In this document: one piece after another, positions 48,979 to 58,133 of the stretch
Numbering within the stretch: the stretch's first letter is position 1
How the letters are laid out: each line of letters opens with the position of its first letter
Origin: Streptomyces hokutonensis
GTDB lineage: Bacteria > Actinomycetota > Actinomycetes > Streptomycetales > Streptomycetaceae
Assembly: GCF_000376565.1 (NCBI RefSeq)
Contig: NZ_BARG01000068.1
Location: 62,001 to 126,000, forward strand
Direction of reading: 5' to 3'
DNA: 64,000 bases
The notes under the pieces: model-generated
The model's input: the letters and a program-made list of their open reading frames with translations, nothing else
Databases searched by the model: none
Told to the model about the DNA's origin: nothing
Program-made: the position numbers and the translations under genes

Positions 48979-51012
48979 CTAACCGATATTGACGCGGAAG
49001 AGCTTGTCGGAGCCGTCGGGCTGGTTGCCGTTGTTGTCGCAGTTGGTGGTGGACAGCCACAGCTGGTCGGCGCCGGGGACCTTGGTGACGGTGCGCAGAC
49101 GTCCGTACGTTCCGACGTAGTACGCGGTCGGGGTGCCGACGTTCTCGGTGTCGCCGTTGATCGGGATGCGCCACAGGCGTTCGCCGCGCAGGGACGCCAT
49201 GTAGACGACGTTGCGGACGATCGCGATGCCGCTGGGCGAGGCCTCGTTGACGTTCCAGGTGGCCTTCGGGTTGGTCATGCCGGCGACGCTGCACGTCCCT
49301 TCGCAGGTGGGCCAGCCGTAGTTCGCGCCCGGCTTGATGAGGTTGAGTTCGTCCTTGGAGCTGTTGCCGAACTCCGCCTCCCACAGGCGGCCGTTGCGGT
49401 CGAAGGCGAGGCCCTGCGGGTTGCGATGGCCGTACGAGTAGACGTAGTTGCCGAACGGGTTGCCGGGCGCCGGTTTCCCGTCCGTCGTCATGCGCAGGAT
49501 CTTGCCGTTGAGGGAGGTCTTGTCCTGGGCGAGGTCGGGGGTCTGGGCCTCGCCGGTGGAGACGTAGAGGTAGCCGTCGGGGCCGAAGGCGAGGCGGCCG
49601 CCGTTGTGGTAGCGGTTCTTCTTGATGCCCTGGAGGAGGACGGTGTAGCCGGTGAGGGTGGTGCCGTCGTACGTCATGCGGACGACGCGGTTGCCCTCGG
49701 AGGCGGTGTGCATGAAGTACACGTAGTGGTTGGTGGCCCACTTCGGGTCTACGGCGACGCCGAGGAGGCCGCCCTCGCCGTTGGTGGTGACCGCGTTGGG
49801 CACCGTGCCGACCTGGGTCCGGGTGCCGTCCTTGGTCGTCTTCCAGACCCGGAAGTCGTCCCGCTCGGTGACGAGGGCGCTCTGGCCGTCGGGCATCCAG
49901 TACGTGCCCCACGGGATGGTCCAGCCGGTGGAGAGCGTCGCGATGGACGAGGGAACACCGCCGTCGCCCGCGCAGGCCTTGGTCGTGAAGGTGACGGTGT
50001 TGCTCGGTTCGGAGAGGTTGCCGGCCGCGTCCCGGGCTACGACGTTCAGCGTGTACGGGCTGTCGCAGGCGAGGCCGGTGAGGGTGGTCGAGGTGCCGGC
50101 GGTGACCGTCTTGTAGACGGTGTCCCCGCTGCGTATGTCGTATGCGATGACCGCACGGTCGTCGGTGGAGGCGCCCCAGGCGAGGTCGACGGTATTCGAT
50201 GTGATGTCGGCGGTCGACAAAGTACCGGGCCGGGTGGGTGGAGTGGTGTCGGAGCTGGGTTTCGTCGTGCAGTCGACGACCGGGCTGGCGGGCGAGGTGT
50301 TCCCGGCCGCGTCCCGGGCGATGACGGTGAGGTCGTAGGTGGTGTTCGGGGCGAGCCCGGTGAGGGTCTTGCTCGTCGAACTCCCGGGCGCCTCACCGAT
50401 CTTGTTGCCGTGCTCGTAGAGGTCGTACGTCGTGACGCCCACGTTGTCGGTCGAGGCGCCCCAGCTCAGCGTGAGGCCGTCCTCGCCGATGTCCGAGCAA
50501 CTCGGCTGCCCGGGGCGGGTCGGGGCCTGTGCGTCGGCCGCGGTGCCGACGCCGATGCGGTCGAGGTTGGGGCCGCCGTTCGCGGTGGTCGCGGTCGCCC
50601 TGATCTTGTCGGTACCGGCCGTCAGCGGGACGTTCGCGGTCTTCGTGGCCCAGGTGTTCCAGTCGGCGGTGGCCGGGAAGGAGACGGCGGGCGCGACGAC
50701 CGTACCGTTGACGGAGATGTCCAACGGGCGGTCGACGGCGGTGCCGTTGGCGTAGCGCAGGGCGACCGAGGCGGTACCGGTGGCGGCGGCGCTCACCGTG
50801 AACTCCACATAGGAACCGGTGACGTTGGTGTAGTCGACGAAGCCGGTGCCCGTGTAGCCGGTGTGGTTGGTGGCCACGGTGCCCTGGACGACGGTGGCGT
50901 CCTCGGCCTGGTAGTCGGTGCTCGCGGCTTGCGCGGTGGGGCCGGTGAGTCCGGCGAGCGGCACGGCGAGGGCCAGGGAGAGGCCCCACGCCAGGATTCT
51001 GTCGCGTTTCAT
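48979..51012 (-). CDS. Secreted CBM35-FN3-FN3-PQQ-type sugar dehydrogenase
   Basis: A 677-residue precursor. Signal peptide (RDRILAWGLSLALAVPLAGLTGPTAQA), then a CBM35/CBM6-like beta-sandwich (YQAEDATVVQGTVATNHTGYTGTGFVDYTN, ~32-160), two fibronectin type III domains (~165-255 and ~258-345; LTLSWGASTDNVGVTTYDLY and VDLAWGASTDDRAVIAYDI), and a C-terminal six-bladed propeller of the glucose/sorbosone dehydrogenase type (GLLGVAVDPKWATNHYVYFMHT, NRYHNGGRLAFGPDGYLYVSTGE, GHRNPQGLAFD). Likely oxidises sugars on or released from a polysaccharide using PQQ. Its ATG overlaps the stop of the multidomain glycosidase upstream, so it is the last gene of that operon. Confidence 0.9.
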   Translation of the reverse strand: MKRDRILAWGLSLALAVPLAGLTGPTAQAASTDYQAEDATVVQGTVATNHTGYTGTGFVDYTNVTGSYVEFTVSAAATGTASVALRYANGTAVDRPLDISVNGTVVAPAVSFPATADWNTWATKTANVPLTAGTDKIRATATTANGGPNLDRIGVGTAADAQAPTRPGQPSCSDIGEDGLTLSWGASTDNVGVTTYDLYEHGNKIGEAPGSSTSKTLTGLAPNTTYDLTVIARDAAGNTSPASPVVDCTTKPSSDTTPPTRPGTLSTADITSNTVDLAWGASTDDRAVIAYDIRSGDTVYKTVTAGTSTTLTGLACDSPYTLNVVARDAAGNLSEPSNTVTFTTKACAGDGGVPSSIATLSTGWTIPWGTYWMPDGQSALVTERDDFRVWKTTKDGTRTQVGTVPNAVTTNGEGGLLGVAVDPKWATNHYVYFMHTASEGNRVVRMTYDGTTLTGYTVLLQGIKKNRYHNGGRLAFGPDGYLYVSTGEAQTPDLAQDKTSLNGKILRMTTDGKPAPGNPFGNYVYSYGHRNPQGLAFDRNGRLWEAEFGNSSKDELNLIKPGANYGWPTCEGTCSVAGMTNPKATWNVNEASPSGIAIVRNVVYMASLRGERLWRIPINGDTENVGTPTAYYVGTYGRLRTVTKVPGADQLWLSTTNCDNNGNQPDGSDKLFRVNIG

Positions 51013-54000
51013 GACTGTCCCCTCAGTCCGTCGTCGACCGGGTTCACCCGGATCAGGCGGGTCTCGCCCGGCCGCAGCGTCGCGCTGTACGAGTCCGCGA
51101 TCGTGCCCTTGTGGGAGCCGGACCAGAGGTCGGTGACGTCACCGGAGCCGGTGAAGCCGACCTGCGACCAGTTCACGGAGACCGTCGCGCTGCCGGACGT
51201 ACCGGTGTTGAACAGCGCGACCACGTAGGCGCCGTCGCTCTCGCGTTTGCTCCAGACCTGCTTCACACCGCTGTTCACCACCCGTTTCGCGGCGACGCCG
51301 TCCTGATCGACGCCGATGAGACGGTCGTTGGTGAGCATTGCCTTGTCGACGGTGTCGAGGTGGGTGAGGTCGGTGCCGAGCAGCAGGGGCGAGCCGGCCA
51401 TCGCCCACAAGGTGAAGTGCGAGCGCCGCTGGTCGGCCGTCAGTCCCACCTGGTCGCCGTTGCCGACCTCCAGGGAGTCCAGGTCGTTCCAGCCGCCCGG
51501 CCCGGCGTACGGCTGCCAGGACGCGGCCGTGTTGAAGCGGGCGGAGACGTGCGACCAGTCGGTGAGCGGATAGCCGCTGCCGTTGGCGCCCGGTCCGCAG
51601 TAGCACTCGACGTCGCCCTGGGTGCGCCAACTGTTCGCGTACTGGCGCCAGGTGGCGGCGTCCGCGATCGGAAGGTTGTTGGAGAGCGCGAAGTTGACGG
51701 GCCGTCCGCTCGCCCGCAGCGCCTTGTCCCACGCCTGGACGTCCGGGATGTCGGCGCTGCCCACACCGTCGATCTTCAGGTAGTCGACACCCCAGGAAGC
51801 GAACTGCTTGGCCCACGAGTTGACGAACTCCTGCGCGCCCGGCTTCCCGTAGTCGATGTAGTACATGTTCTTGCAGTTGTAGTTCTTCTCGGTCCTGGTC
51901 GTGTCCGCGATGTCCTTCGCGTGGTACGAGGTGCCCTCGATCGGGGTGTTCGCGGTGACCGCGTTCTTGGCGATGCCCGGGGTGACGTAGAAGCCGAACT
52001 TGAGTCCCTTGGAGTGGATGTAGTCGGCCAACGCCTTGATCCCGGAAGGGAACTTGGCCGGGTCGACGGCCCAACGGCCGTAGGAGTCGACGGTGAAGCC
52101 GTTGGCGTCGCACTTCTGCCAGAAGTCGTCGAGGTTGACGTACACGAAGCCGTGGTTGTTGAGGCCGCTCGCCACCAGGGCGTCGGCCTGGGCCTTGATC
52201 TTCGCCTCGGTGGGCGTGCGGCGGACGTAGCTCCAGCTGCTCCAGCCCATGGCGGGGCGCAGGGACTGGCCGTTGTCCGACATGGGGGTGAGGGTCGCGG
52301 GGGTCGCGTAGGACGTGCCGATCCACGCCTCGTCGATCCGCAGCCGCTTGTAGCGGGTGGTGTCGGTGGACGCGGCCCAGGTGGAGTCGACTTCGAGGCG
52401 GACGTAGCGGGCGTTGGCCGCGGTGAGGTCAATGCCCTGTATTCCGCGGCGACTTGGCAGCTCGCCGGTCTTGACCGCGCTCCCCCAGGTGGTGCCGTCG
52501 TTGCTGAGGAACACCTTGTACGCCTTGATCCGCGCCGACTGCTCGGTGTCGGAGCGGGCGTAGGCCACGGAGTCCTCGCGCTGGTTGAGCCCGATGTACT
52601 GCGCCTTCTTCGAACTGCCCAGGTCGAAGGTGAGGTTGACGGGCAGCGTCTTGCCGTTGTCCCAGTAGGTGAGGTAACTCCCGTCCCCCGCGGCCGATCC
52701 CGCGTGGCCGCTCGCCGAGGCGCTCGCGCTCACGGTGACACCGGACAGGATGCCCTGGCGGCCGGCGGTGGTGACCCTGAAGACGGTGTCGTACGGGTCC
52801 CAGCCGCCGAGCCCGCCGAGCGTGAGCACTCCGCCGGACTGGGACCACGAAATCGGCGCCCCGGTACGGAGGTTGGTGACGGAGGCGATGCGGTACCCGT
52901 TGTCGCGGACGCGCAGGGTGCTGGTGGTGGGCGGGGTCAGGACGTGGATGTACTGGAGGTCGGGGTTCGTACGGTTGATGGTGGTGACGCCGTGGGCGCC
53001 GTCGTTCCAGAAGCCGGGTTTGAGGCCGCCGTACATGTAGCCGCCGCCCTCGGTGCCGTGCAGGGATTCCCAGATGGGGTCGAGGTAGGAGTTCGCGAAG
53101 GTGTTGAAGGCGGCCTGGTTGGCCGGGAACTTCCCGTTGACCTGAGCGGTCTCCGCCATCAGCGCCTTCACCGAGGAGCCCGCGTTGGTGACGAGACGGC
53201 CGAGGGTCAGCATCCGGTCGACGGCCGGGTCGGAACCGTCGTACCACCAGGCGCCGGTGGACGGGAGCTTGAAGTCGGCTTCCGTCAGGCGGGGTTGGGC
53301 GGTGTATACAGCCTGCGGGTAATCGTATGCGGGCGACATTCCCGTCTTCTGCTCATTGCTGATCATGTCCATGATCGGCGTGTCTTCGTTGTTGTTGCTG
53401 AGCGTGTAGTTGGGGCGCTTCTGGTAGATCTGCTGGTAGAGGTCGTGGCTCTCCCAGTACGCGTTGTCGTTGTCGATCCAGAAGCCGCCGAGGTCGGGAT
53501 AGCGGTCCATGACCTCGAAGAAGTTGTCGTAGCTGAACTGCCCGAAGCCGTCGCGGGTGGTCAGGTCGACGTTCTGGCCCTTGTAGGCGGAGTAGGCGGC
53601 CGAGTCGAGCCACTCGTGGCCGCCCTCGTCGTGCCACTGCGGGTCGTCGGTCATGTAGAGGACGACCTTCATGCCCTTGGCCTTCGCGGCGGTGATCAGT
53701 TCACCGAGGAAGTCCCGCTTGGTGGAGCAGGAACCGGGGATCTTCGAGGGCCAGGGGCGGGCGTAGCCGAGGCGGCTGTGGAAGGTCGCCAGTACGAGGT
53801 ACTGCGTATGCAGTTTCCGGGCCTCGTTGATCCAGTAGTCGGGGGTCCAGCCGCCGTTCGTGACGTCGTTCTCCCAGGCGGTGCAACTGGTGTGGGCGGG
53901 CGCGGTGCGCAGGCCCCAGTGCAGGAAGAGGCCGCCGACGGAACCTCGGAGGAAGTCCTGGCGGGGGTTCTCCAGGTCGAGCGGGCGGGCGGCGGCACCG

Positions 54001-55613
54001 GGCGGGCGGGTGCTCGCGGTCGTGCCGACTCGGCTGCCCGCGCCCGTCGCACCGGCTACGCCGGCCGCGCAGTTCTCGGTGGAGCCGGTGCTGGAGACGC
54101 GTGGTGCGCCGGCGCCGCTGACGCAGTAGCCGGTCACGTCCTGGAAGCCCAGGTCGTAGGGCGAGTCGGTGCCCCGTTGTGCGGTGAAGCCGGTGAAGCG
54201 GATGCCGCTCGCCGCGTTGGCGATGACCGCGGGCCGGCCGTCGTTCGCGGCGAACTTCACTGAGCTGTCGGTGAATTGGACGTTGTCGGCGTTGTGCAGG
54301 TACCAGCCGTAGGCCGGCCTGGTGCCGATGGCCTTCGGGTTGTAGTCCTTGGGGTCGTTGCCCGGCACGCCGGTGGACATGGTGCCGTTGCCGCCGGGGA
54401 CGGTGATGTCGACGTTCGTGAACGTGATCCCGCTGATCCGGTGGCCGGTCTCGCCCCACAGGGTCGGGCTGAAGGAGGGGCTGTTGCCGGTGGCCGTGAT
54501 GTTGTCGTACGTGACATCGCTGATCGAACCGACGCCCGGACTGTTGCCGCAGCGCTTCCGTGTGCCGATCTTCTCCATGATCGGCGAGTGGACGCCGGTC
54601 ATGGTGATGTCGCGGTAGTGGACGTCGGAGATCTTCGCGCCGTCCATGGAGACCATGCCGAGGCCGGACTTGTCCGCGCCCTCGATCCGGATCTTCTGGA
54701 ACTGGTAGTCCGAGAAGTCGCCGCAGGTCTCGGAGCCGAACATCAGCGCGTTGCAGCACTTGGCCGACAGATACGAATCACTCACGCGCACATGGCCGTT
54801 GGGGAGTTTGGCGCCGAGCGCGTAGTCGCTCTTGAAGACGAGGGCGTCGTCGTTCGCCTTGATGCCGGCGTTGGTGACGGTGACATTGGTCGTGGAGATG
54901 ATGTTCCAGCCGTCGCGGTCGCTCGCGGTGTCGATGGTCAGCCGGTCCGAGGTGACGTTGGTGCAGCCGTTGATCAGCGCGGCGAAGTGGCCGCCCCGGC
55001 GCAGGGTGAGGCCGTCGCCGATCCGGAGTCCGTCGCAGCGCGTCAGCGAAAGGATCTTGTCCGCCTCGCCGGACTTGGGGTTGCCGGTGATCAGGTTGCC
55101 GAGCCCGTCGATGACCCCGCCGCCGACGAAGCCGATGTTCGTGAGCCGGTCGCCGTAGATCATCGCGTTGTGGAAGTGGCTGTGCCCGTAGTCCTGGTAC
55201 TGGTCGTACGGGTTGGCCTCGGGGGCGTCGTAGGTGTCGGCGGACGAGCCCTGGATCGTGGCGCCGGTGTCGACCTGGAGCGTCACGTTGCTCTTCATGT
55301 GGATGGTGTTCTTGGACTTGTAGGTGCCGGCGGGGAAGCGGACCGTGCCGCCGCCGGCCGAATTGGCGGCTGTGATGGCCTTGTTGACGGCCGGGGTGTC
55401 ATTGGCGGAGCCGTCGCCCTTGGCTCCGTAGTCGCGTACGTCGTAGACGGCGGCGGAACGGCCCGGCGTCGCGGGAGGTGCCGCCGCGAGGGCCGAGGGG
55501 TGGGCGAGGCCGAGGACGACGGCGAACGCGAAGAACACGCTCGCCGCCCAACTCCGTTTGTACATCGGTGGTTTCATACGGGACTTCATGCGGGACTTCG
55601 TGGGGGGTTTCAC
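51009..55613 (-). CDS. 1534-residue multimodular glycosidase: GH28-like beta-helix, GH29-like, CBM32-like, GH27
   Basis: A very large secreted enzyme. Residues ~18-44 are a signal peptide. Residues ~55-500 are a pectin-lyase-like beta-helix starting YDVRDYGAKGDGSANDTPAVNKAI, with GH28-like active-site blocks DRDGWNI (Asp234), IKANDDALVFKS (Asp255/256) and LMFGSET. Residues ~555-960 are a GH29 alpha-L-fucosidase-like barrel (GGLFLHWGL; LATFHSRLGYA; probable nucleophile Asp714 in GGFWIDND). Residues ~955-1100 form an F5/8 type C, CBM32-like domain. Residues ~1115-1525 are a GH27 alpha-galactosidase (RPAMGWSSWSYV; nucleophile Asp1282 in DYLKIDG; acid/base Asp1334 in WRTQGDVE; GPGGWNDLDSLEVG). 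The frame is open throughout. It lies 12 bp after the lyase gene and overlaps the next by 4 bp. Confidence 0.9.
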   Translation of the reverse strand: MKPPTKSRMKSRMKPPMYKRSWAASVFFAFAVVLGLAHPSALAAAPPATPGRSAAVYDVRDYGAKGDGSANDTPAVNKAITAANSAGGGTVRFPAGTYKSKNTIHMKSNVTLQVDTGATIQGSSADTYDAPEANPYDQYQDYGHSHFHNAMIYGDRLTNIGFVGGGVIDGLGNLITGNPKSGEADKILSLTRCDGLRIGDGLTLRRGGHFAALINGCTNVTSDRLTIDTASDRDGWNIISTTNVTVTNAGIKANDDALVFKSDYALGAKLPNGHVRVSDSYLSAKCCNALMFGSETCGDFSDYQFQKIRIEGADKSGLGMVSMDGAKISDVHYRDITMTGVHSPIMEKIGTRKRCGNSPGVGSISDVTYDNITATGNSPSFSPTLWGETGHRISGITFTNVDITVPGGNGTMSTGVPGNDPKDYNPKAIGTRPAYGWYLHNADNVQFTDSSVKFAANDGRPAVIANAASGIRFTGFTAQRGTDSPYDLGFQDVTGYCVSGAGAPRVSSTGSTENCAAGVAGATGAGSRVGTTASTRPPGAAARPLDLENPRQDFLRGSVGGLFLHWGLRTAPAHTSCTAWENDVTNGGWTPDYWINEARKLHTQYLVLATFHSRLGYARPWPSKIPGSCSTKRDFLGELITAAKAKGMKVVLYMTDDPQWHDEGGHEWLDSAAYSAYKGQNVDLTTRDGFGQFSYDNFFEVMDRYPDLGGFWIDNDNAYWESHDLYQQIYQKRPNYTLSNNNEDTPIMDMISNEQKTGMSPAYDYPQAVYTAQPRLTEADFKLPSTGAWWYDGSDPAVDRMLTLGRLVTNAGSSVKALMAETAQVNGKFPANQAAFNTFANSYLDPIWESLHGTEGGGYMYGGLKPGFWNDGAHGVTTINRTNPDLQYIHVLTPPTTSTLRVRDNGYRIASVTNLRTGAPISWSQSGGVLTLGGLGGWDPYDTVFRVTTAGRQGILSGVTVSASASASGHAGSAAGDGSYLTYWDNGKTLPVNLTFDLGSSKKAQYIGLNQREDSVAYARSDTEQSARIKAYKVFLSNDGTTWGSAVKTGELPSRRGIQGIDLTAANARYVRLEVDSTWAASTDTTRYKRLRIDEAWIGTSYATPATLTPMSDNGQSLRPAMGWSSWSYVRRTPTEAKIKAQADALVASGLNNHGFVYVNLDDFWQKCDANGFTVDSYGRWAVDPAKFPSGIKALADYIHSKGLKFGFYVTPGIAKNAVTANTPIEGTSYHAKDIADTTRTEKNYNCKNMYYIDYGKPGAQEFVNSWAKQFASWGVDYLKIDGVGSADIPDVQAWDKALRASGRPVNFALSNNLPIADAATWRQYANSWRTQGDVECYCGPGANGSGYPLTDWSHVSARFNTAASWQPYAGPGGWNDLDSLEVGNGDQVGLTADQRRSHFTLWAMAGSPLLLGTDLTHLDTVDKAMLTNDRLIGVDQDGVAAKRVVNSGVKQVWSKRESDGAYVVALFNTGTSGSATVSVNWSQVGFTGSGDVTDLWSGSHKGTIADSYSATLRPGETRLIRVNPVDDGLRGQS

Positions 55614-55625
55614 GGAACGGGCTCC

Positions 55626-56444
55626 TCACACGAGTTGGTAGCCGCGGAGATCGGTGAGCAGGAGGTAGGTGTCCTGAAGGGACCCGGAGGTGTCGCCGAG
55701 GGAGCGGTAGATGCCCCACTTGGGGCGGACGCGGTCGGCGAGGAAGGTGTCGACGCCGGTCCTCGACTCGTCGATCACGGTCGTGGAACCGGACTTGAGG
55801 ATCCAGCGGACCGAACCGGCCATGCCGTTGCCGACCTTGATCTGGAAGTCGACGTCGGTCCAGCGGTCGTGCAGCGGATCGAGGCCGGTACGGCCGACCA
55901 GGACACCGGCGATCGGCAGGTTCAGCTCGATGGTCTGCACGCCGTTCACCCGCCGCAGGGACTGCACGACGATCGGCGAGGTGCCGTTGCCGGGCTGCTT
56001 CATCTGCATGATGTGCGTGAAGGTCGTGGTCGCCTTCAGGGAGCTGGGGATGTACATCGAGTACGTGATCCGCCAGGTCTGCCCCTGGGTCCACTTGAGG
56101 TAGCTGCTGCTGCCGGTGCGCAGCCCGGTGACCTCCTGGCGCTGCCGGTCGGTCGACGTGTCACGGTCGACCGTATGCATGGTGAAGCGCCAGTTGTTGC
56201 CGGTGGCGTAGATGTGCGGGTGCCCGGCCGGGTGCGAGTCGGCGCGGTCGTCCTCGACGGTCTCGAACGCGCCGAGACCGTCACCGCTCGCGGTCGGCGC
56301 CCACTTCTGCTGCCAGGAGGCGGCGGGCGCGGGAGTGGTGTGTGCGGAGGTGGCGTGCGCGGGAGTGGCGGCGGTCAGGCCGACCGCCGCGCCGCCCGCG
56401 CCGCCGAGGGCGGCTCCGAGAACCGCCCTTCTGGACGTGCTCAT
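55626..56444 (-). CDS. Tat-exported polysaccharide lyase-like protein
   Basis: A 272-residue protein from ATG 56444. The N terminus MSTSRRAVLGAALGGAGGAAVGLTAATPAHA has a twin-arginine motif (SRRAVLG) and an Ala-rich core. The mature domain looks like a jelly-roll of the polysaccharide lyase/heparin-lyase-I type: WRITYSMYIPSSLKATTTFTHIMQMKQPG, RWTDVDFQIKVGNGMAGSVRWILKSG, RPKWGIYRSLG. Catalytic residues cannot be assigned with certainty. Position between GH105 (which acts on unsaturated uronides made by lyases) and the GH28-like fusion makes a lyase on an acidic glycan plausible. The gene starts 4 bp after the GH105 stop. Confidence 0.75.
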   Translation of the reverse strand: MSTSRRAVLGAALGGAGGAAVGLTAATPAHATSAHTTPAPAASWQQKWAPTASGDGLGAFETVEDDRADSHPAGHPHIYATGNNWRFTMHTVDRDTSTDRQRQEVTGLRTGSSSYLKWTQGQTWRITYSMYIPSSLKATTTFTHIMQMKQPGNGTSPIVVQSLRRVNGVQTIELNLPIAGVLVGRTGLDPLHDRWTDVDFQIKVGNGMAGSVRWILKSGSTTVIDESRTGVDTFLADRVRPKWGIYRSLGDTSGSLQDTYLLLTDLRGYQLV

Positions 56445-56448
56445 GACA

Positions 56449-57624
56449 CTAATCACCTCGCAGTTGTTCGTTCATGATCAGGAAGGCGCCCAGGCCGTGG
56501 AAGTCGTTGGTGGCCCGGGTGCGGCCGACGTAGTACGCGTAATCGCCGACGTTGGTGCCGATGGAGATGTCGCTGAGGTCGGTGCGGCCATCGGTGCCGA
56601 CCGAGAGGCGGGCGAGGACTCCTTCGTAGCCGCGCCTGGCGACGTCGGCGAAGTGCCGGTCGAGGTAGCCCTGTTGGGCGCCGCGCGAGAGGGCGTAGGT
56701 GAACATGCTGGAGCAGGAGGTCTCGGTCCAGTTGTCGCCGCGGGCGCCCTTGTCCATGACCTGGAACCAGCGGCCGGTCGCCGGGTCCTGGTACTTCTCG
56801 AGTCCGGCCGCCAACCGCCGGAAGATGGAGAGGAGTTGGGGCCGCCGAGGGTGGTCTGCGGGGAGTGCGTCGAGGACATTGGTGATCGCCATCGCGTACC
56901 AGCCGACCGCGCGGCACCAGTGCTCCGGCGCGAGTCCGGTCGCCGGGTCGGCCCAGCTCGCGGTGCGCGACTCGTCGTAGGCGTGCTTCAACAGGCCGTT
57001 CGGGACCTGGAGATGACTGCCGTAGACGTAGAGCTGCTTGGAGGCCTCGTCGTTCGTGGAGGCGCTGTCGCCGAACTCCTTGCCGTACTCGACGAGGAAC
57101 GGGTTCACCATGTAGACGCCGTCCGCCCAGAGTTGATGGGCGCGGCTGCTGCTGTCGGCGTGCCAGAAGCCGCCGTCGCTCGTGCGCGGGTAGGTGTCGA
57201 GGCGGTCGCGGATCTTCTTGGCGGCCTTGCGGTAGCGGTCCTGGCCGGTCTCGTGGTGCAGGATCACCAGGAGGCGGCCGGCCTGCATGCTGTCGAGGCT
57301 GTTGAAGGACTGGTCGATCGAGCCGTCGCTCTTCACGAAACGGTCGACGTAGCTCTTGATGTAGGTCAGATAGCGGGCGTCGTGGGTGCGCTTGTACGTG
57401 AGGTACTGGCCGTAGAGGTAGAGGCCGACCGGGTAGGACCAGCCGCCGATGGTGCTCGGTGTGTAGCGGGCCGTCGTGGAGTCGACGACGGCCACGGACC
57501 AGTCGGGCGCGGCGGTCGGGCGGCTCGCCGCCACCGCCGTTTCGAGCGGCGGAGCCGCTCCGGTCAGGGTGGCGGTGGCGAGGGCTGCCGCGGTCAGGGC
57601 CGCTCGCAGTCGTCGGCGTCTCAT
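56449..57624 (-). CDS. Secreted GH105 unsaturated uronyl hydrolase
   Basis: A 391-residue precursor with a short Sec signal (RRRRLRAALTAAALATATLTGAA). The (alpha/alpha)6-barrel signatures of GH105 are visible: IGGWSYPVGLYLYGQYLTYKRT, QLWADGVYMVNPFLVEYGKEFGD (general acid Asp in ADGVYM), PEHWCRAVGWYAMAITNVLDALP (WxRGxGWY-like), and SCSSMFTYALSRGAQQGYL. GH105 enzymes remove the unsaturated galacturonyl or glucuronyl residue from oligosaccharides produced by lyases, classically from rhamnogalacturonan. It is the first gene of the coupled four-gene operon; most GH105 enzymes are cytoplasmic, so the clear signal peptide is notable. Confidence 0.9.
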   Translation of the reverse strand: MRRRRLRAALTAAALATATLTGAAPPLETAVAASRPTAAPDWSVAVVDSTTARYTPSTIGGWSYPVGLYLYGQYLTYKRTHDARYLTYIKSYVDRFVKSDGSIDQSFNSLDSMQAGRLLVILHHETGQDRYRKAAKKIRDRLDTYPRTSDGGFWHADSSSRAHQLWADGVYMVNPFLVEYGKEFGDSASTNDEASKQLYVYGSHLQVPNGLLKHAYDESRTASWADPATGLAPEHWCRAVGWYAMAITNVLDALPADHPRRPQLLSIFRRLAAGLEKYQDPATGRWFQVMDKGARGDNWTETSCSSMFTYALSRGAQQGYLDRHFADVARRGYEGVLARLSVGTDGRTDLSDISIGTNVGDYAYYVGRTRATNDFHGLGAFLIMNEQLRGD

Positions 57625-57651
57625 GTTCCTCCCTTTCCTGGGCTGTTGACC

Positions 57652-57663
57652 AACCGATCGGTT
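57652..57663. promoter_or_regulatory. TetR-type palindrome 1 upstream of GH105
   Basis: AACCGATCGGTT, a perfect 12-bp dyad, 27 bp before the GH105 start; the CCGATCGG core is common in TetR operators. Confidence 0.55.
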
Positions 57664-57675
57664 CGTGGTCTATTG

Positions 57676-57693
57676 ACCGACTGATCAGTCGGT
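57676..57693. promoter_or_regulatory. TetR-type palindrome 2 upstream of GH105
   Basis: ACCGACTGATCAGTCGGT, a perfect 18-bp dyad centred 27 bp from palindrome 1. The spacing would put two dimers on nearly the same DNA face or side by side over the promoter. Confidence 0.65.
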
Positions 57694-58133
57694 TCGAGCG
57701 AAGAGACACCCGCCCGCCGTCGCCGGCCCGCATGCCGTGCGCGACCGTGGCCCAGGAGGCCTTCACCACACCTTTTCATCCGATGTTTCCTGCATACGGT
57801 GCGCTGTCTACAGAAACCTGGGCGGCGGGCTGGTGGTGTGCGCATACCTGCTCTCCTGAGGAGTGGGGGTCTCGGAGTCCCGACAGGTGCAAGCGTTCAC
57901 ATGCACGTATCGCGTTCACGGACGCGTCCGGCGGCGTGTTTCAGGGTTGCGGCACGACAGTCCGCGGTCAATGGTCCGGACCGAAAAAGGTCGGATGCAT
58001 TTCTCGCCAATCTTCGACCGAGCGCACCGATCCACCGGTGGGTCCGGACGGATTTCGCGGTCAGGAATGCACCGCGGCCCGTGATCGTTGACGATGGGGA
58101 GTACCCACCCGACGACTGAAGGATCGAGAGCTC

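Larger units (their letters stand above)
57625..58133. other. 509-bp intergenic region between the glycan operon and the aldo-keto reductase gene
   Basis: No credible gene: frames here are short and have non-coding codon usage. It holds two perfect palindromes near the GH105 end, and a TGCATACGG...CTGTCTACAG stretch at 57791-57812 similar to FCD-GntR sites. It ends with an AAGGATCGAGAG ribosome-binding site of the reductase gene. Confidence 0.6.

Noticed and set aside
51111..54263. About 1050-codon frame on the plus strand across the multimodular glycosidase
   Set aside because: Low-complexity Val/Gly/Arg product with no domains; it is the shadow of the GH28/GH29/GH27 gene.
57625..58133. Coding potential in the 509-bp gap
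   Set aside because: Frames there have poor third-position GC and low-complexity products; the region looks regulatory.
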